This document shows, piece by piece, positions 1 to 7,124 of a DNA stretch of 13,233 nucleotides. The notes under the pieces are model-generated. The model was given only the letters and a program-made list of their open reading frames with translations. It had not been told where the DNA came from and did not search any database. The stretch's first letter is position 1, and each line of letters starts with the position of its first letter. Location: positions 1 to 13,233 of the forward strand of contig NZ_DYXC01000001.1 in the NCBI RefSeq assembly GCF_020742345.1. Reading direction: 5' to 3'. Position numbers and translations under genes: made by a program. Source of the DNA: Enteractinococcus helveticum (lineage in GTDB: Bacteria > Actinomycetota > Actinomycetes > Actinomycetales > Micrococcaceae).

Positions 1-1568
1 TAGTCGAGGAAAATATCCAAGTCCGGTTTGGCATCGCCGGGCGGCTCCACGGCTTTTTCAGAAAGATGCACGGTGCGATCGACATTCGTGAACGTGCCAG
101 TTTTCTCGCCCCAGGTTGCCGCTGGCAACACCACGTCGGCCAGTTGTGCTGTTTCAGTTAAGAAGATGTCCTGGACGACCAACATGAGATTGTCTTTTGA
201 TAATAATGCCCGGATGCGGGCCAACTCAGGCAATGAGACCGCGGGATTTGTCCCACTGACCCACAACTGGCGGATCGAGCCTTCTTCCACATAGCGCATC
301 ATTTGCATCAAGTGCGTTGGAGCCGAATAGTGCGGAATATCGTCCATATGGATGTTCCATATCCGAGCAAGGTCTGCAATGTGATCAGGATTATGCCAGT
401 TTCGAAAGCCAGGCAGATCTCCGTCTGCCCCGCATTCGCGAGTATTCTGTGCGGTCGGTTGACCATTCATCTGATAAATTCCGCACCCGGGCTTGCCCAA
501 CATCCCACGGATGAGATTGAGGTTGTTGACCTGCACTGCGGCCGCGGTAGCCTGGTGCGATTGATAAAAACCCTGCAAGACGGTCGACACCAACCGTTGT
601 GCATGTCCCAGGATGCTAGCTGCTTCACGAATCTCTTCGACTGGGACATCACAGATTTCGGCGGCACGCTCCGGCGGATACTCTTTCACCAGTTTGGAAA
701 GTTCAGCAAAGCCGATCAGATGAGCATCGATGTAGTCTCGATCGATCCACTCATTGGCGATCATTTCATGCAATAGGGCATTCATCAGCGCCACGTTGGT
801 GCCCGGACGCGGGGCCAAGTGCACGGTGGCATGCCGCGCCACCGGGGTTGGCCGTGGATCAACACAGATGATCTTCGGCGGGTCATCTCCAGCGAGCCGG
901 TCTAGCATCCGCATCCACAAAACACTTTGGGTTTCAGCAACATTATGCCCGAACAGTGCAATGACATCGGCGTGATCGATATCGGTATACGATCCGGGCT
1001 GCCCATCGCTTCCGAAGGTCTCCTTGAGGGCAGCCGCGGCGGTGGCCGTGCACAAGCGAGTGTTTCCATCCAGGTGGTTGGTCCCGATGCCACCATGAGC
1101 AATGGCGGCCAGCGTGTAGTACTCTTCAGCAAATAACTGGCCGGTGGTATAAAAACCCACCGCACTGGGACCCTGCTCATCGAGCAACTGTTTGGTGGTA
1201 TCGACAATCCGGTCCATGGCAGTATCCCAATCAGTTTCCACCAGTTTGCCGTCTTGACGAATCAGTGGAGTCGTGAGTCGATCTTTTGACCCATTGGCCT
1301 GCCATCCATAGACATCTTTGGTATCTAACCTGCCGTGATTGACTCGGTCCACGGCCCGACCGCGCACGCCAACAATGCGTTCATCTTTGACAGCAATATC
1401 CAAGGCATCGCCGTTAGAGTGCAGAACGGAAGCCGACTGCACCCACCGATCCACGTCGTCTTCTGTGAGTCCTTCAGCCAGGTGTGCATCGACCCGAACG
1501 GGCCAGCTTGTCCCGGCGTCATACGGTGTGCGTTCGCCCCACACTGAGGTAATTCGGTCAATGGTCAT
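1..1568 (-). CDS. Molybdopterin (bis-MGD) oxidoreductase, nitrate reductase/formate dehydrogenase-like; 3' end beyond the window
   Basis: The frame is open from the ATG at 1568 to the left edge (522 codons), so the C-terminal part, including the expected molydopterin-dinucleotide-binding domain, is outside. An in-frame stop 18 bases upstream leaves this ATG as the only ATG/GTG/TTG start. The family transfers electrons or oxygen at a Mo bis-MGD centre. Visible hallmarks are the Mo-ligand region NTRLCTATAA with Cys173, FGHNVAETQ near 206-214, CVDPRPTPVA, and the conserved QMNGQPTAQN...GADGDLPGFRNW block. The N-terminal domain is unusual: where CxxCxxxC is expected it reads SxxHxxxD (Ser47, His50, Asp54), and where LCxKG carries the fourth cysteine it reads LDTKD (Asp82, Lys84). 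All four [4Fe-4S] ligands are therefore non-cysteine, while the flanking sequence (DRWVQSA, SNG, ALDIAVKDERIVGVRGRA) is intact. It follows ku by 47 bases on the same strand and may be cotranscribed with it. The substrate cannot be told from sequence. Confidence 0.9.
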   Translation of the reverse strand, partial: MTIDRITSVWGERTPYDAGTSWPVRVDAHLAEGLTEDDVDRWVQSASVLHSNGDALDIAVKDERIVGVRGRAVDRVNHGRLDTKDVYGWQANGSKDRLTTPLIRQDGKLVETDWDTAMDRIVDTTKQLLDEQGPSAVGFYTTGQLFAEEYYTLAAIAHGGIGTNHLDGNTRLCTATAAAALKETFGSDGQPGSYTDIDHADVIALFGHNVAETQSVLWMRMLDRLAGDDPPKIICVDPRPTPVARHATVHLAPRPGTNVALMNALLHEMIANEWIDRDYIDAHLIGFAELSKLVKEYPPERAAEICDVPVEEIREAASILGHAQRLVSTVLQGFYQSHQATAAAVQVNNLNLIRGMLGKPGCGIYQMNGQPTAQNTRECGADGDLPGFRNWHNPDHIADLARIWNIHMDDIPHYSAPTHLMQMMRYVEEGSIRQLWVSGTNPAVSLPELARIRALLSKDNLMLVVQDIFLTETAQLADVVLPAATWGEKTGTFTNVDRTVHLSEKAVEPPGDAKPDLDIFLD

Positions 1569-1615
1569 TGCGATTATTTCCCGTCAGTATGCGGTGGGGT
1601 GTTGATTGTTGCCAG

Positions 1616-2449
1616 TCAGCTGGCTTTCTTTTTGGATTTCTTGGAACCTGATTTTTTGGTTTTGCGTGACGTATTCACCGACTGTCGCAGTGCTTCCATC
1701 AGGTCCACAACTTCGCCACCGGTTTCTTCATCTTCTTGCTCATCTGGGAAGGTTTTTTCCAGATCCACCGCCTCGCCGGCTTCGATCTTTGCGTCAATAA
1801 GCTTGCGTAACTCGACTTGATAGTCGTCTTCGAATTCTGCTGGTTCAAAGTCCTGCGAATAGGACTCCACCAGAGTCGCAGCCATGTCCAGTTCCTTCTT
1901 GCCGATTTTGGCTTTGGAATTGACACCTTTAAAATCCACGTCTCGAATCTCATCTGCCCAGCGCAGGGTTTGGATCATCAACATTTTGCCGCAGGTCCGC
2001 AAAATGGCCAGCCGGGTTCGAGTACGCAGCGTAATTTTCACGATCGCCGTCCGATCAGTGTCCTCGAGCGTTTGCCGCAATAACAGATACGCCTTCGGGG
2101 TCTTGGAGGTGGGCTCTAAGAAATAGGACTTTTCGAGCATGATCGAATCGATCTGATCGGATGGGACAAACTGCAAAACCTCAATGTCGTCATCATCCTC
2201 GGCCGGTAACGCCTCAATGTCTTGCTTGGTGATGATCACCCGGTGATCGCCGTCGTCATACGCTTTTTCAATGTCGGAGTATTCAACAATCTCGCCGCAG
2301 ACTTCGCAGCGGCGTTGATACCGGATGCGCCCGCCGTCTTTATCATGCACCTGATGCATGTCGACGTCGTGACTCTCAGTGGCGGAGTACAACTTAACGG
2401 GCACGTTCACGAGTCCAAAGGCGATGGAACCTGACCAGATTGCTCTCAT
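1616..2449 (-). CDS. ku: Ku DNA end-binding protein of non-homologous end joining
   Basis: Bacterial Ku is a homodimeric ring that threads onto double-strand break ends and recruits LigD. The 277-residue product begins MRAIWSGSIAFGLVNVPVKL, the standard Ku N-terminus. It continues with a Cys pair (RRCEVCGEIVEY), the conserved EKSYFLEP and KAYLLLRQTLE segments of the beta-barrel core, and LRTCGKMLMIQTLRWADEIR. The tail after about residue 245 is acidic and then Lys/Ser-rich (KKSGSKKSKKKAS), the type of basic extension linked to DNA binding and LigD contact in some Ku proteins. The ATG at 2449 was chosen because it gives the family N-terminus; a GTG at 2467 would add six residues. It is divergent from ligD across about 110 bases, the classic arrangement for this pair. 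Confidence 0.96.
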   Translation of the reverse strand: MRAIWSGSIAFGLVNVPVKLYSATESHDVDMHQVHDKDGGRIRYQRRCEVCGEIVEYSDIEKAYDDGDHRVIITKQDIEALPAEDDDDIEVLQFVPSDQIDSIMLEKSYFLEPTSKTPKAYLLLRQTLEDTDRTAIVKITLRTRTRLAILRTCGKMLMIQTLRWADEIRDVDFKGVNSKAKIGKKELDMAATLVESYSQDFEPAEFEDDYQVELRKLIDAKIEAGEAVDLEKTFPDEQEDEETGGEVVDLMEALRQSVNTSRKTKKSGSKKSKKKAS

Positions 2450-2560
2450 GGCCCCATTAAAACCCACGGAATGTCGCCTGGCTAGAGGGGGAAACTCAAA
2501 CTGGAGTCCCTATGCGCAGCCCGGGTGGCTCCGGTAGCATGCACGGCACAGGAGGTCTGC
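2450..2560. promoter_or_regulatory. Divergent ku/ligD intergenic region
   Basis: These 111 bases must hold the ku promoter, unless ku belongs to a longer transcript, and the ligD promoter. I see no convincing -35/-10 pair for either gene. A small imperfect dyad lies at 2489-2510 (GGG-aa-ACTC-aaactg-GAGT-CCC) and could be an operator, but its arms are short. No SOS-box-like sequence of the actinobacterial type (CGAAC-N4-GTTCG) is present. Confidence 0.3.
2550..2555 (+). promoter_or_regulatory. Ribosome binding site that fixes the ligD start
   Basis: AGGAGG lies five bases before the ATG at 2561. This favours 2561 over an in-frame GTG at 2525, which has no comparable site and would add 12 residues of non-family sequence. 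Confidence 0.8.
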
Positions 2561-5020
2561 ATGTCTCGCGACGAACAGCACGTCTCAATTGACGGCCACC
2601 GATTGACCCTGACAAATCTCAATAAGGTCTACTACCCGCAAACCGGCACGACCAAGGGTGAAGTCCTAGATTATTATGCCCGGATCGCACCGGTTTTTAT
2701 TCGGCATGCCGCAGATCGGATTGCCACCCGCAAGCGCTGGGTCGACGGCGTGGGTACTCCCGAGAATCCGGGCAAAGTGTTCTTTGAAAAAGACCTGCCC
2801 GACCATGCACCAGACTGGATTGCCACCCGCAAAATCCAGCACAGTACCGGAATAAAGCGCTACCCGTTGGTCCAAGATCAGGCCACGCTGATGTATCTGG
2901 CGCAGCTGGGGTCATTAGAACTACATATCCCCCAGTGGCGGGCGCTGCCAGCGGACTCGGATCCGGGCACGATCACCTCAGATGCACGCCACCCCGACCG
3001 CATGGTCTTCGACCTGGACCCCGGTGCGGGTCGCGGATTGGCCGACTGTATTGAGGTCGCCCATCTGATCCGGGAGTTACTCAATGGCATGGGCTTGGCT
3101 GCCTACCCGTTGACCAGCGGATCCAAGGGCGTGCACGTATATGCGCCGTTGGATGGTTCTGCCACCTGTCAGCAGGTATCGGATGTTGCCAAGGAGCTGG
3201 CACGCAGCCTCGAAGCTGATTATCCTCAGCTGATCGTGTCCAAAATGAAGAAGAAACTGCGCAAGAATAAGGTGTTCATCGACTGGTCACAAAACGCCGC
3301 AGCCAAGACCACGGTTGCACCATATTCACTGCGGGGCCGCTTCCTGCCAACCGTTGCCGCCCCGAGAACCTGGGACGAGTTGGCAGACCCTGGGACTGTT
3401 GAACATCTGCGCTTCGAAGAGGTCCTGGAACGCCTGGAGGATCTTGGTGATCTGCTGGAACCACTGGCCCAACGTGCCGGAGCATCGGATGCAGCCTCGG
3501 TGACCGACGCCGCCCCGGCCGAGACGCCCAAGGATCGATTGGCCACCTACCGGTCCAAGCGTGACCCAAAGGACACCCCCGAACCGGTGCCGGAGCATCA
3601 CGGCAGCAGTAGCGATGAGCTCACCTTTGTGATCCAGGAACATCATGCGCGTGCCCTGCACTGGGATTTTCGACTCGAATACGACGGCGTTCTGGTGTCC
3701 TGGGCACTGCCCAAAGGACCACCCACGGACCCGCAGCATAACCATCTAGCAATCCAAACCGAAGATCACCCCATGGAATATGCCACCTTCGAAGGCACCA
3801 TCCCCAAAGGCGAGTACGGCGGTGGTGAGGTGACCATTTGGGATTCAGGCACCTATGAGCTCAAAAAATGGCGCGACGGCAAGGAAATCACCGCGGTGCT
3901 GCATGGCCAACCCGACGGTGGTCTGGGTGGCATCAAAGAATTTGCGCTGTTCAATACCGGCAAGCACGGGCCAAATGAGGATCCCGCCAAAAACTGGATG
4001 ATCCATCTCAAAGAAGATCTCAAAGAAGATTCCACCGACGACGCCGTTGAACCAGCAGACTATTCACCCATGTTAGCAACCATCGGTGAGGTCCAGACGG
4101 TCGAACACGATGAGCACAAGTGGGCGTTTGAAATGAAATGGGATGGCATTCGTGCCATCGCCACCGTTCGTGCTGCTACTAAAGATTCGCCCGGTGCCGT
4201 AACGCTCACCAGTCGCAATTCCATCGATATCACGGAGCGGTACCCAGAACTTGCCGAACTTGCTGCATGTGTCACCACCGACTGTGTGCTCGATGGGGAA
4301 ATCGTTGCATTCGGACCGTCGGGACGACCGGAATTTGGCAGACTCCAACAACGCATGGGGCTGAAGAAACGCTCCGATATTGAGAAGCAACGTGCCAAGA
4401 CGCCGGTGTATTTGATGGTCTTCGACCTCTTGGAAGTCGACGGCGAATCATTACTGCGCGTTGATTATGAGCACCGTCGGAAGCGGTTATTCGAAGTGGT
4501 CTCAGAAGGTGAGCAGGTGTATGTGCCGGAGGCCTTTGATGGCTCGGTTGCAGATGCCATGGCGTCTAGTAAACAGCTGAAGCTGGAAGGGGTCATGGCC
4601 AAAAAGAAGACCAGTGTTTATATGCCGGGCAAGCGCACCAAAACCTGGCTCAAGCTCAAACACGCTGCTACCCGCGAAGTGCTCATTATCGGTTGGCGCA
4701 CCGGTAATGGCGGCCGCGCTCAAACCTTGGGTTCGTTGCTCGTGGGTGCACACGGGCCTGATGGTCTGGTCTATTTGGGCCGGGTTGGCACCGGATTTGA
4801 TCATGACCAGTTGGAAATGCTGCGCGAGAAGCTGGATGCGATGCAGCGCAAAACACCACCGGCAGAGGTTCCTGCCGAACAACGCAAAGACGCCCATTGG
4901 GTGACCCCCAAACTTGTGGGTGAGGTGGAATTCGGAGGTATCACCGAAGCGGGTCGCTTACGCCATCCCGTGTGGCGGGGACTCCGCGACGACATCGATC
5001 CTGAGGATGTCACGATATAG
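2561..5020 (+). CDS. ligD: Multifunctional ATP-dependent DNA ligase LigD (polymerase - 3'-phosphoesterase - ligase)
   Basis: LigD fills, trims and seals broken DNA ends with Ku. The 819-residue product carries all three modules in the mycobacterial order. The primase-polymerase domain (about 1-290) has the metal-binding DLDP (Asp151, Asp153) and a third acidic residue in VFIDWSQN (Asp241). After a Pro/Ala/Asp-rich linker (about 305-350) comes the 3'-phosphoesterase domain (about 350-480), with His361, His367, Asp369 and Arg371 in the HHARALHWDFRLE block and His403/Tyr407 in EDHPMEYATFEG, matching the catalytic set known from Pseudomonas LigD. The ligase domain (about 505-819) has the adenylation Lys526 in FEMKWDGIRA, motif III DGE at 578-580, LEGVMAKK at 675-682 and motif V WLKLK at 696-700, then an OB-fold. 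Nothing looks degenerate, so all three activities are predicted. It is slightly longer than M. tuberculosis LigD. Confidence 0.97.
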   Translation: MSRDEQHVSIDGHRLTLTNLNKVYYPQTGTTKGEVLDYYARIAPVFIRHAADRIATRKRWVDGVGTPENPGKVFFEKDLPDHAPDWIATRKIQHSTGIKRYPLVQDQATLMYLAQLGSLELHIPQWRALPADSDPGTITSDARHPDRMVFDLDPGAGRGLADCIEVAHLIRELLNGMGLAAYPLTSGSKGVHVYAPLDGSATCQQVSDVAKELARSLEADYPQLIVSKMKKKLRKNKVFIDWSQNAAAKTTVAPYSLRGRFLPTVAAPRTWDELADPGTVEHLRFEEVLERLEDLGDLLEPLAQRAGASDAASVTDAAPAETPKDRLATYRSKRDPKDTPEPVPEHHGSSSDELTFVIQEHHARALHWDFRLEYDGVLVSWALPKGPPTDPQHNHLAIQTEDHPMEYATFEGTIPKGEYGGGEVTIWDSGTYELKKWRDGKEITAVLHGQPDGGLGGIKEFALFNTGKHGPNEDPAKNWMIHLKEDLKEDSTDDAVEPADYSPMLATIGEVQTVEHDEHKWAFEMKWDGIRAIATVRAATKDSPGAVTLTSRNSIDITERYPELAELAACVTTDCVLDGEIVAFGPSGRPEFGRLQQRMGLKKRSDIEKQRAKTPVYLMVFDLLEVDGESLLRVDYEHRRKRLFEVVSEGEQVYVPEAFDGSVADAMASSKQLKLEGVMAKKKTSVYMPGKRTKTWLKLKHAATREVLIIGWRTGNGGRAQTLGSLLVGAHGPDGLVYLGRVGTGFDHDQLEMLREKLDAMQRKTPPAEVPAEQRKDAHWVTPKLVGEVEFGGITEAGRLRHPVWRGLRDDIDPEDVTI

Positions 5021-5077
5021 CCACCGGAAATTGTGGGCTTCGCATTCGTACATCATCGACCAGCACATTCCCGAGCG

Positions 5078-5130
5078 CATTGAATTATTCGTCGGGGCTG
5101 CTGCTATCCGCTGAAGCAGCCGATTCAATG
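5078..5130. repeat. Nested inverted repeat at the ligD/EcsC convergence
   Basis: An outer 8-base perfect arm pair (CATTGAAT 5078-5085, ATTCAATG 5123-5130) encloses an inner 7-base pair (GGCTGCT 5096-5102, AGCAGCC 5115-5121). The bulge is asymmetric (10 bases on the left, 1 on the right) and neither strand shows a following T-run, so it is not a typical intrinsic terminator. It overlaps the last codons of the EcsC gene and lies 57 bases after the ligD stop. It may stop or stabilise the convergent transcripts. Confidence 0.35.
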
Positions 5131-5984
5131 GCCGCGCGTTGTTTGCCGGCTTTGAGCTGCTTAGATTTGCGCTCTGGTTTTGTGTTGAGTTCAGCAAACA
5201 GCTCGGGCAGTTCATACCACTGTGGAAGTTGTCCAAACGTTTCTTGGGTTTGTGCCACCACCTGCCGAGCCAGGGCACGATTGGCAAACCCGCCAATGCC
5301 AGCGCCAATACCAAACGGTACGAGGCGACCAAAGAAACGCAGCGTCTCACCGCGCAACAGAGTTTTCATGAATCGGTTGGCCAAAGTATTAAATGCTCGT
5401 TCGGTGATGCCAGAGATTCCCGAGGCGATCCAGGCGGTAGGACCCAGTGTCCCAAAGCGCGTACCTGGTTGTGCGTTGGCGGCCTGTTTGAGGAGTTCAC
5501 GACCTTCTTCGCCCAATAGGATCGTCATGACCAGTGCCTTGGATTCTTGAGAATCCTTGGTGTCCAGTCCAGCAAGCTCCGCTACCGACTGTGCATACAG
5601 TGCCGTAAATTCCAAGAAACCCAGTGCTGCGCCAAAGGACGCGCCAAGGCTGGCAGCCGTACCAATTCCGGGCACACCGCCTACCCCACCGGCTGCGGCA
5701 CCAGTTGTGGTCAGTGATGCGATGTAGCGCCGAGACAGCCGGTCGGCCAGTTCACCAGGACTATCCTGTGGGTACTTCTTGGTCAATCGTCGTAATTCTG
5801 CAATCACCAGCGGGCGCTGCACACTCATGGCCCCAAGAACAGCACGTTGAAATGCCGGTGTGGGGCGGCCTTGCGAATCAACTGCTTTGCCCAGTATTTT
5901 TTGCGCATTGCGGGCGGCTTTATCGCGTCGGGATCTCTTGGTTTTGGTGTTTTTGGGTGTTGGAATTTCGTTATTGTCCGGCAA
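5085..5984 (-). CDS. EcsC-family protein
   Basis: This 299-residue protein has a very basic N-terminus (about 1-35, rich in Lys/Arg), a helical segment, and a Gly-rich hydrophobic stretch at 92-122 (TTTGAAAGGVGGVPGIGTAA). This is followed by FLEFTALYAQSVAELAGLD, the pattern I associate with the EcsC family (named for Bacillus subtilis EcsC, function unknown). A second Gly-rich hydrophobic segment lies at 221-243 (LVPFGIGAGIGGFANRALAR). The C-terminus is charged and Ser/Ala-rich. It may associate with membranes. The start is a TTG at 5984, two bases after the TGA of the upstream hydrolase-like gene and with only a weak ribosome site, which suggests translational coupling. It is the last gene of the four-gene minus-strand run. 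The family call is from pattern recognition and the start is less certain. Confidence 0.75.
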   Translation of the reverse strand: MPDNNEIPTPKNTKTKRSRRDKAARNAQKILGKAVDSQGRPTPAFQRAVLGAMSVQRPLVIAELRRLTKKYPQDSPGELADRLSRRYIASLTTTGAAAGGVGGVPGIGTAASLGASFGAALGFLEFTALYAQSVAELAGLDTKDSQESKALVMTILLGEEGRELLKQAANAQPGTRFGTLGPTAWIASGISGITERAFNTLANRFMKTLLRGETLRFFGRLVPFGIGAGIGGFANRALARQVVAQTQETFGQLPQWYELPELFAELNTKPERKSKQLKAGKQRAAIESAASADSSSPDE

Positions 5985-5986
5985 AA

Positions 5987-6604
5987 TCAGCTCACATTCT
6001 GTATGAGAAACGGCGTGATGGCCGAGGTGGTTTTAGCCTCAACGAATTGGGTGTGAGTTGTCAACCAATGTTTTGCGAATTCAGCGGAGGGGTGGTCTGG
6101 TTCCTCACCGAAGGTGATCCATAAAACCCGCTTTAATTGGGCGCCGTGTTCAGGCGTATCAAGTGCTGCCAGCATCGGGTTATCAATCACGTAACCATTG
6201 AGGCCAATAACGCCGCTGAAGGCTTCGGGGCGTACTCGTAGCAACGTGGTGGCCAGTGCTGCTCCTTGGCCAATGCCGATGGCCTGGATGCTGGTGTAGG
6301 AAGTGGTGCCGTATTCGTCGTCGTCAACAGCATCAAAGACTCGGTGGGCTGCCGAGAGGAGTTCTGGGAAGTTGGGGTTTTGGTGGTCTTGGCTGGTGAA
6401 CCAGTTGTGTCCGAAGGCAGCGTTGAAGCCAGCTTGGAGTGCCAGGCCGGTGGTCTCGGTGGGTAAATGACAGAAGTAGTGTTCGGCGACGGTTTCTGGG
6501 GTGGAGCCGGCGTCGTGAAAGATGAGCACCAGCTTGGTGGTGCGCTGGTGTTGGGGCAGGGACCAGATGGCTCGGTGGCCGGTGGCAAGCGTTTCTGGGT
6601 ACAT
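5987..6604 (-). CDS. Alpha/beta-hydrolase-like protein (phospholipase/carboxylesterase type) lacking the catalytic Ser
   Basis: The 205-residue product has the layout of a small phospholipase/carboxylesterase: a beta strand leading to the oxyanion-loop segment LIFHDAGST (27-35), a helix after it, the nucleophile-elbow region SIQAIGIGQGAALATT (105-120), and a strand ending LWITFGEEPDHPSAEF with a plausible acid at Asp170. The elbow, which reads GFSQGAALA in active relatives, here reads GIGQGAALA, so Gly112 (codon GGC at 6269-6271) replaces the nucleophilic Ser. The C-terminal region that should contain GH reads EAKTTSAITPFL and has no His in position. Two of the three triad residues are therefore missing while the fold signature and frame are intact, so esterase activity is not expected. 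It starts 13 bases after the DUF456 stop and ends two bases before the EcsC start. It may be a binding or scaffolding pseudoenzyme. Confidence 0.75.
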   Translation of the reverse strand: MYPETLATGHRAIWSLPQHQRTTKLVLIFHDAGSTPETVAEHYFCHLPTETTGLALQAGFNAAFGHNWFTSQDHQNPNFPELLSAAHRVFDAVDDDEYGTTSYTSIQAIGIGQGAALATTLLRVRPEAFSGVIGLNGYVIDNPMLAALDTPEHGAQLKRVLWITFGEEPDHPSAEFAKHWLTTHTQFVEAKTTSAITPFLIQNVS

Positions 6605-6617
6605 GCCATTACTCTAG

Positions 6618-7115
6618 TCAAGCTGCGGTCAAAAAGTGGATGAGAATGCCCACACCGAAGACTGCGATGGCTGTGATGATGCAGCCGAGTTCCACCAGCA
6701 TGCCGATGCCCATTGCTTTGAGTGCTTCAAGCGAGGACCGCAAGGCGGCCACAGCATCTCGGCGTCGGTAGTATTCGGCACCGAATAGGCCAAGGGCAAA
6801 GCCGATGAAGATGCCGAAGAATGGGATGATGAACAGTCCGACGATCGCGGCGGCTGTTGCGATCAGGATGGGGGTGTTGGGGATGCGTTCCCGGCGCATT
6901 GTGCGCCCGGTCAGGACCAGGGAGGCGCTCCAGCCCACCAGCGCCAAGGCGGCGGCGATGATTCCGGTTGCCCAGGAGGCGGTGGAGCCGATGATCCAGG
7001 CCCAAGCGATCATGGTGATGATGGCGACCGGTGAGCCGGGCAGTATGGGAAAGATGATCCCGGCCAGGGCGACGAACATCAGGAGGGCTGCAATGACTGT
7101 GACAATGGCTTCCAC
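6618..7115 (-). CDS. DUF456 family membrane protein
   Basis: The 165-residue protein is almost entirely hydrophobic. It shows the paired layout of DUF456: an N-terminal segment with GIIFPILPGSP (about 19-29), a second segment IIGSTASWATGIIAAALALVG, a short basic loop RTMRRERIP, then LFIIPFFGIFIGFALGLFGAEYYRRRD and a C-terminal membrane helix. The biochemical role of the family is unknown. The GTG start at 7115 is the first usable codon after an in-frame TAA and lies 9 bases beyond the stop of the upstream EEP-fold gene. It has no evident ribosome site, so reinitiation from that gene is likely. It is the second gene of the four-gene minus-strand run. Confidence 0.85.
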   Translation of the reverse strand: MEAIVTVIAALLMFVALAGIIFPILPGSPVAIITMIAWAWIIGSTASWATGIIAAALALVGWSASLVLTGRTMRRERIPNTPILIATAAAIVGLFIIPFFGIFIGFALGLFGAEYYRRRDAVAALRSSLEALKAMGIGMLVELGCIITAIAVFGVGILIHFLTAA

Positions 7116-7124
7116 AGTGTCAGA

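Noticed and set aside
303..776. 157-codon plus-strand frame.
   Set aside because: It is antisense to the well-conserved molybdoenzyme and its translation has no recognisable domain.
1..1568. The left region at first looked like a broken gene, because no closed reading frame covers it.
   Set aside because: Translating the minus strand shows one uninterrupted 522-codon frame that simply leaves the window; there is no frameshift or internal stop.
2450..2467. GTG start giving a longer Ku.
   Set aside because: Ku proteins nearly always begin MRAIW; the ATG at 2449 gives exactly that.
2525..2560. GTG start giving a longer LigD.
   Set aside because: There is no ribosome site in front of it, the extra residues do not look like LigD, and a strong AGGAGG precedes the ATG at 2561.
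5624..6124. 166-codon plus-strand frame spanning the EcsC/hydrolase junction.
   Set aside because: It is antisense to two minus-strand genes and compositionally odd (Trp/His/Arg-rich), with no family resemblance.
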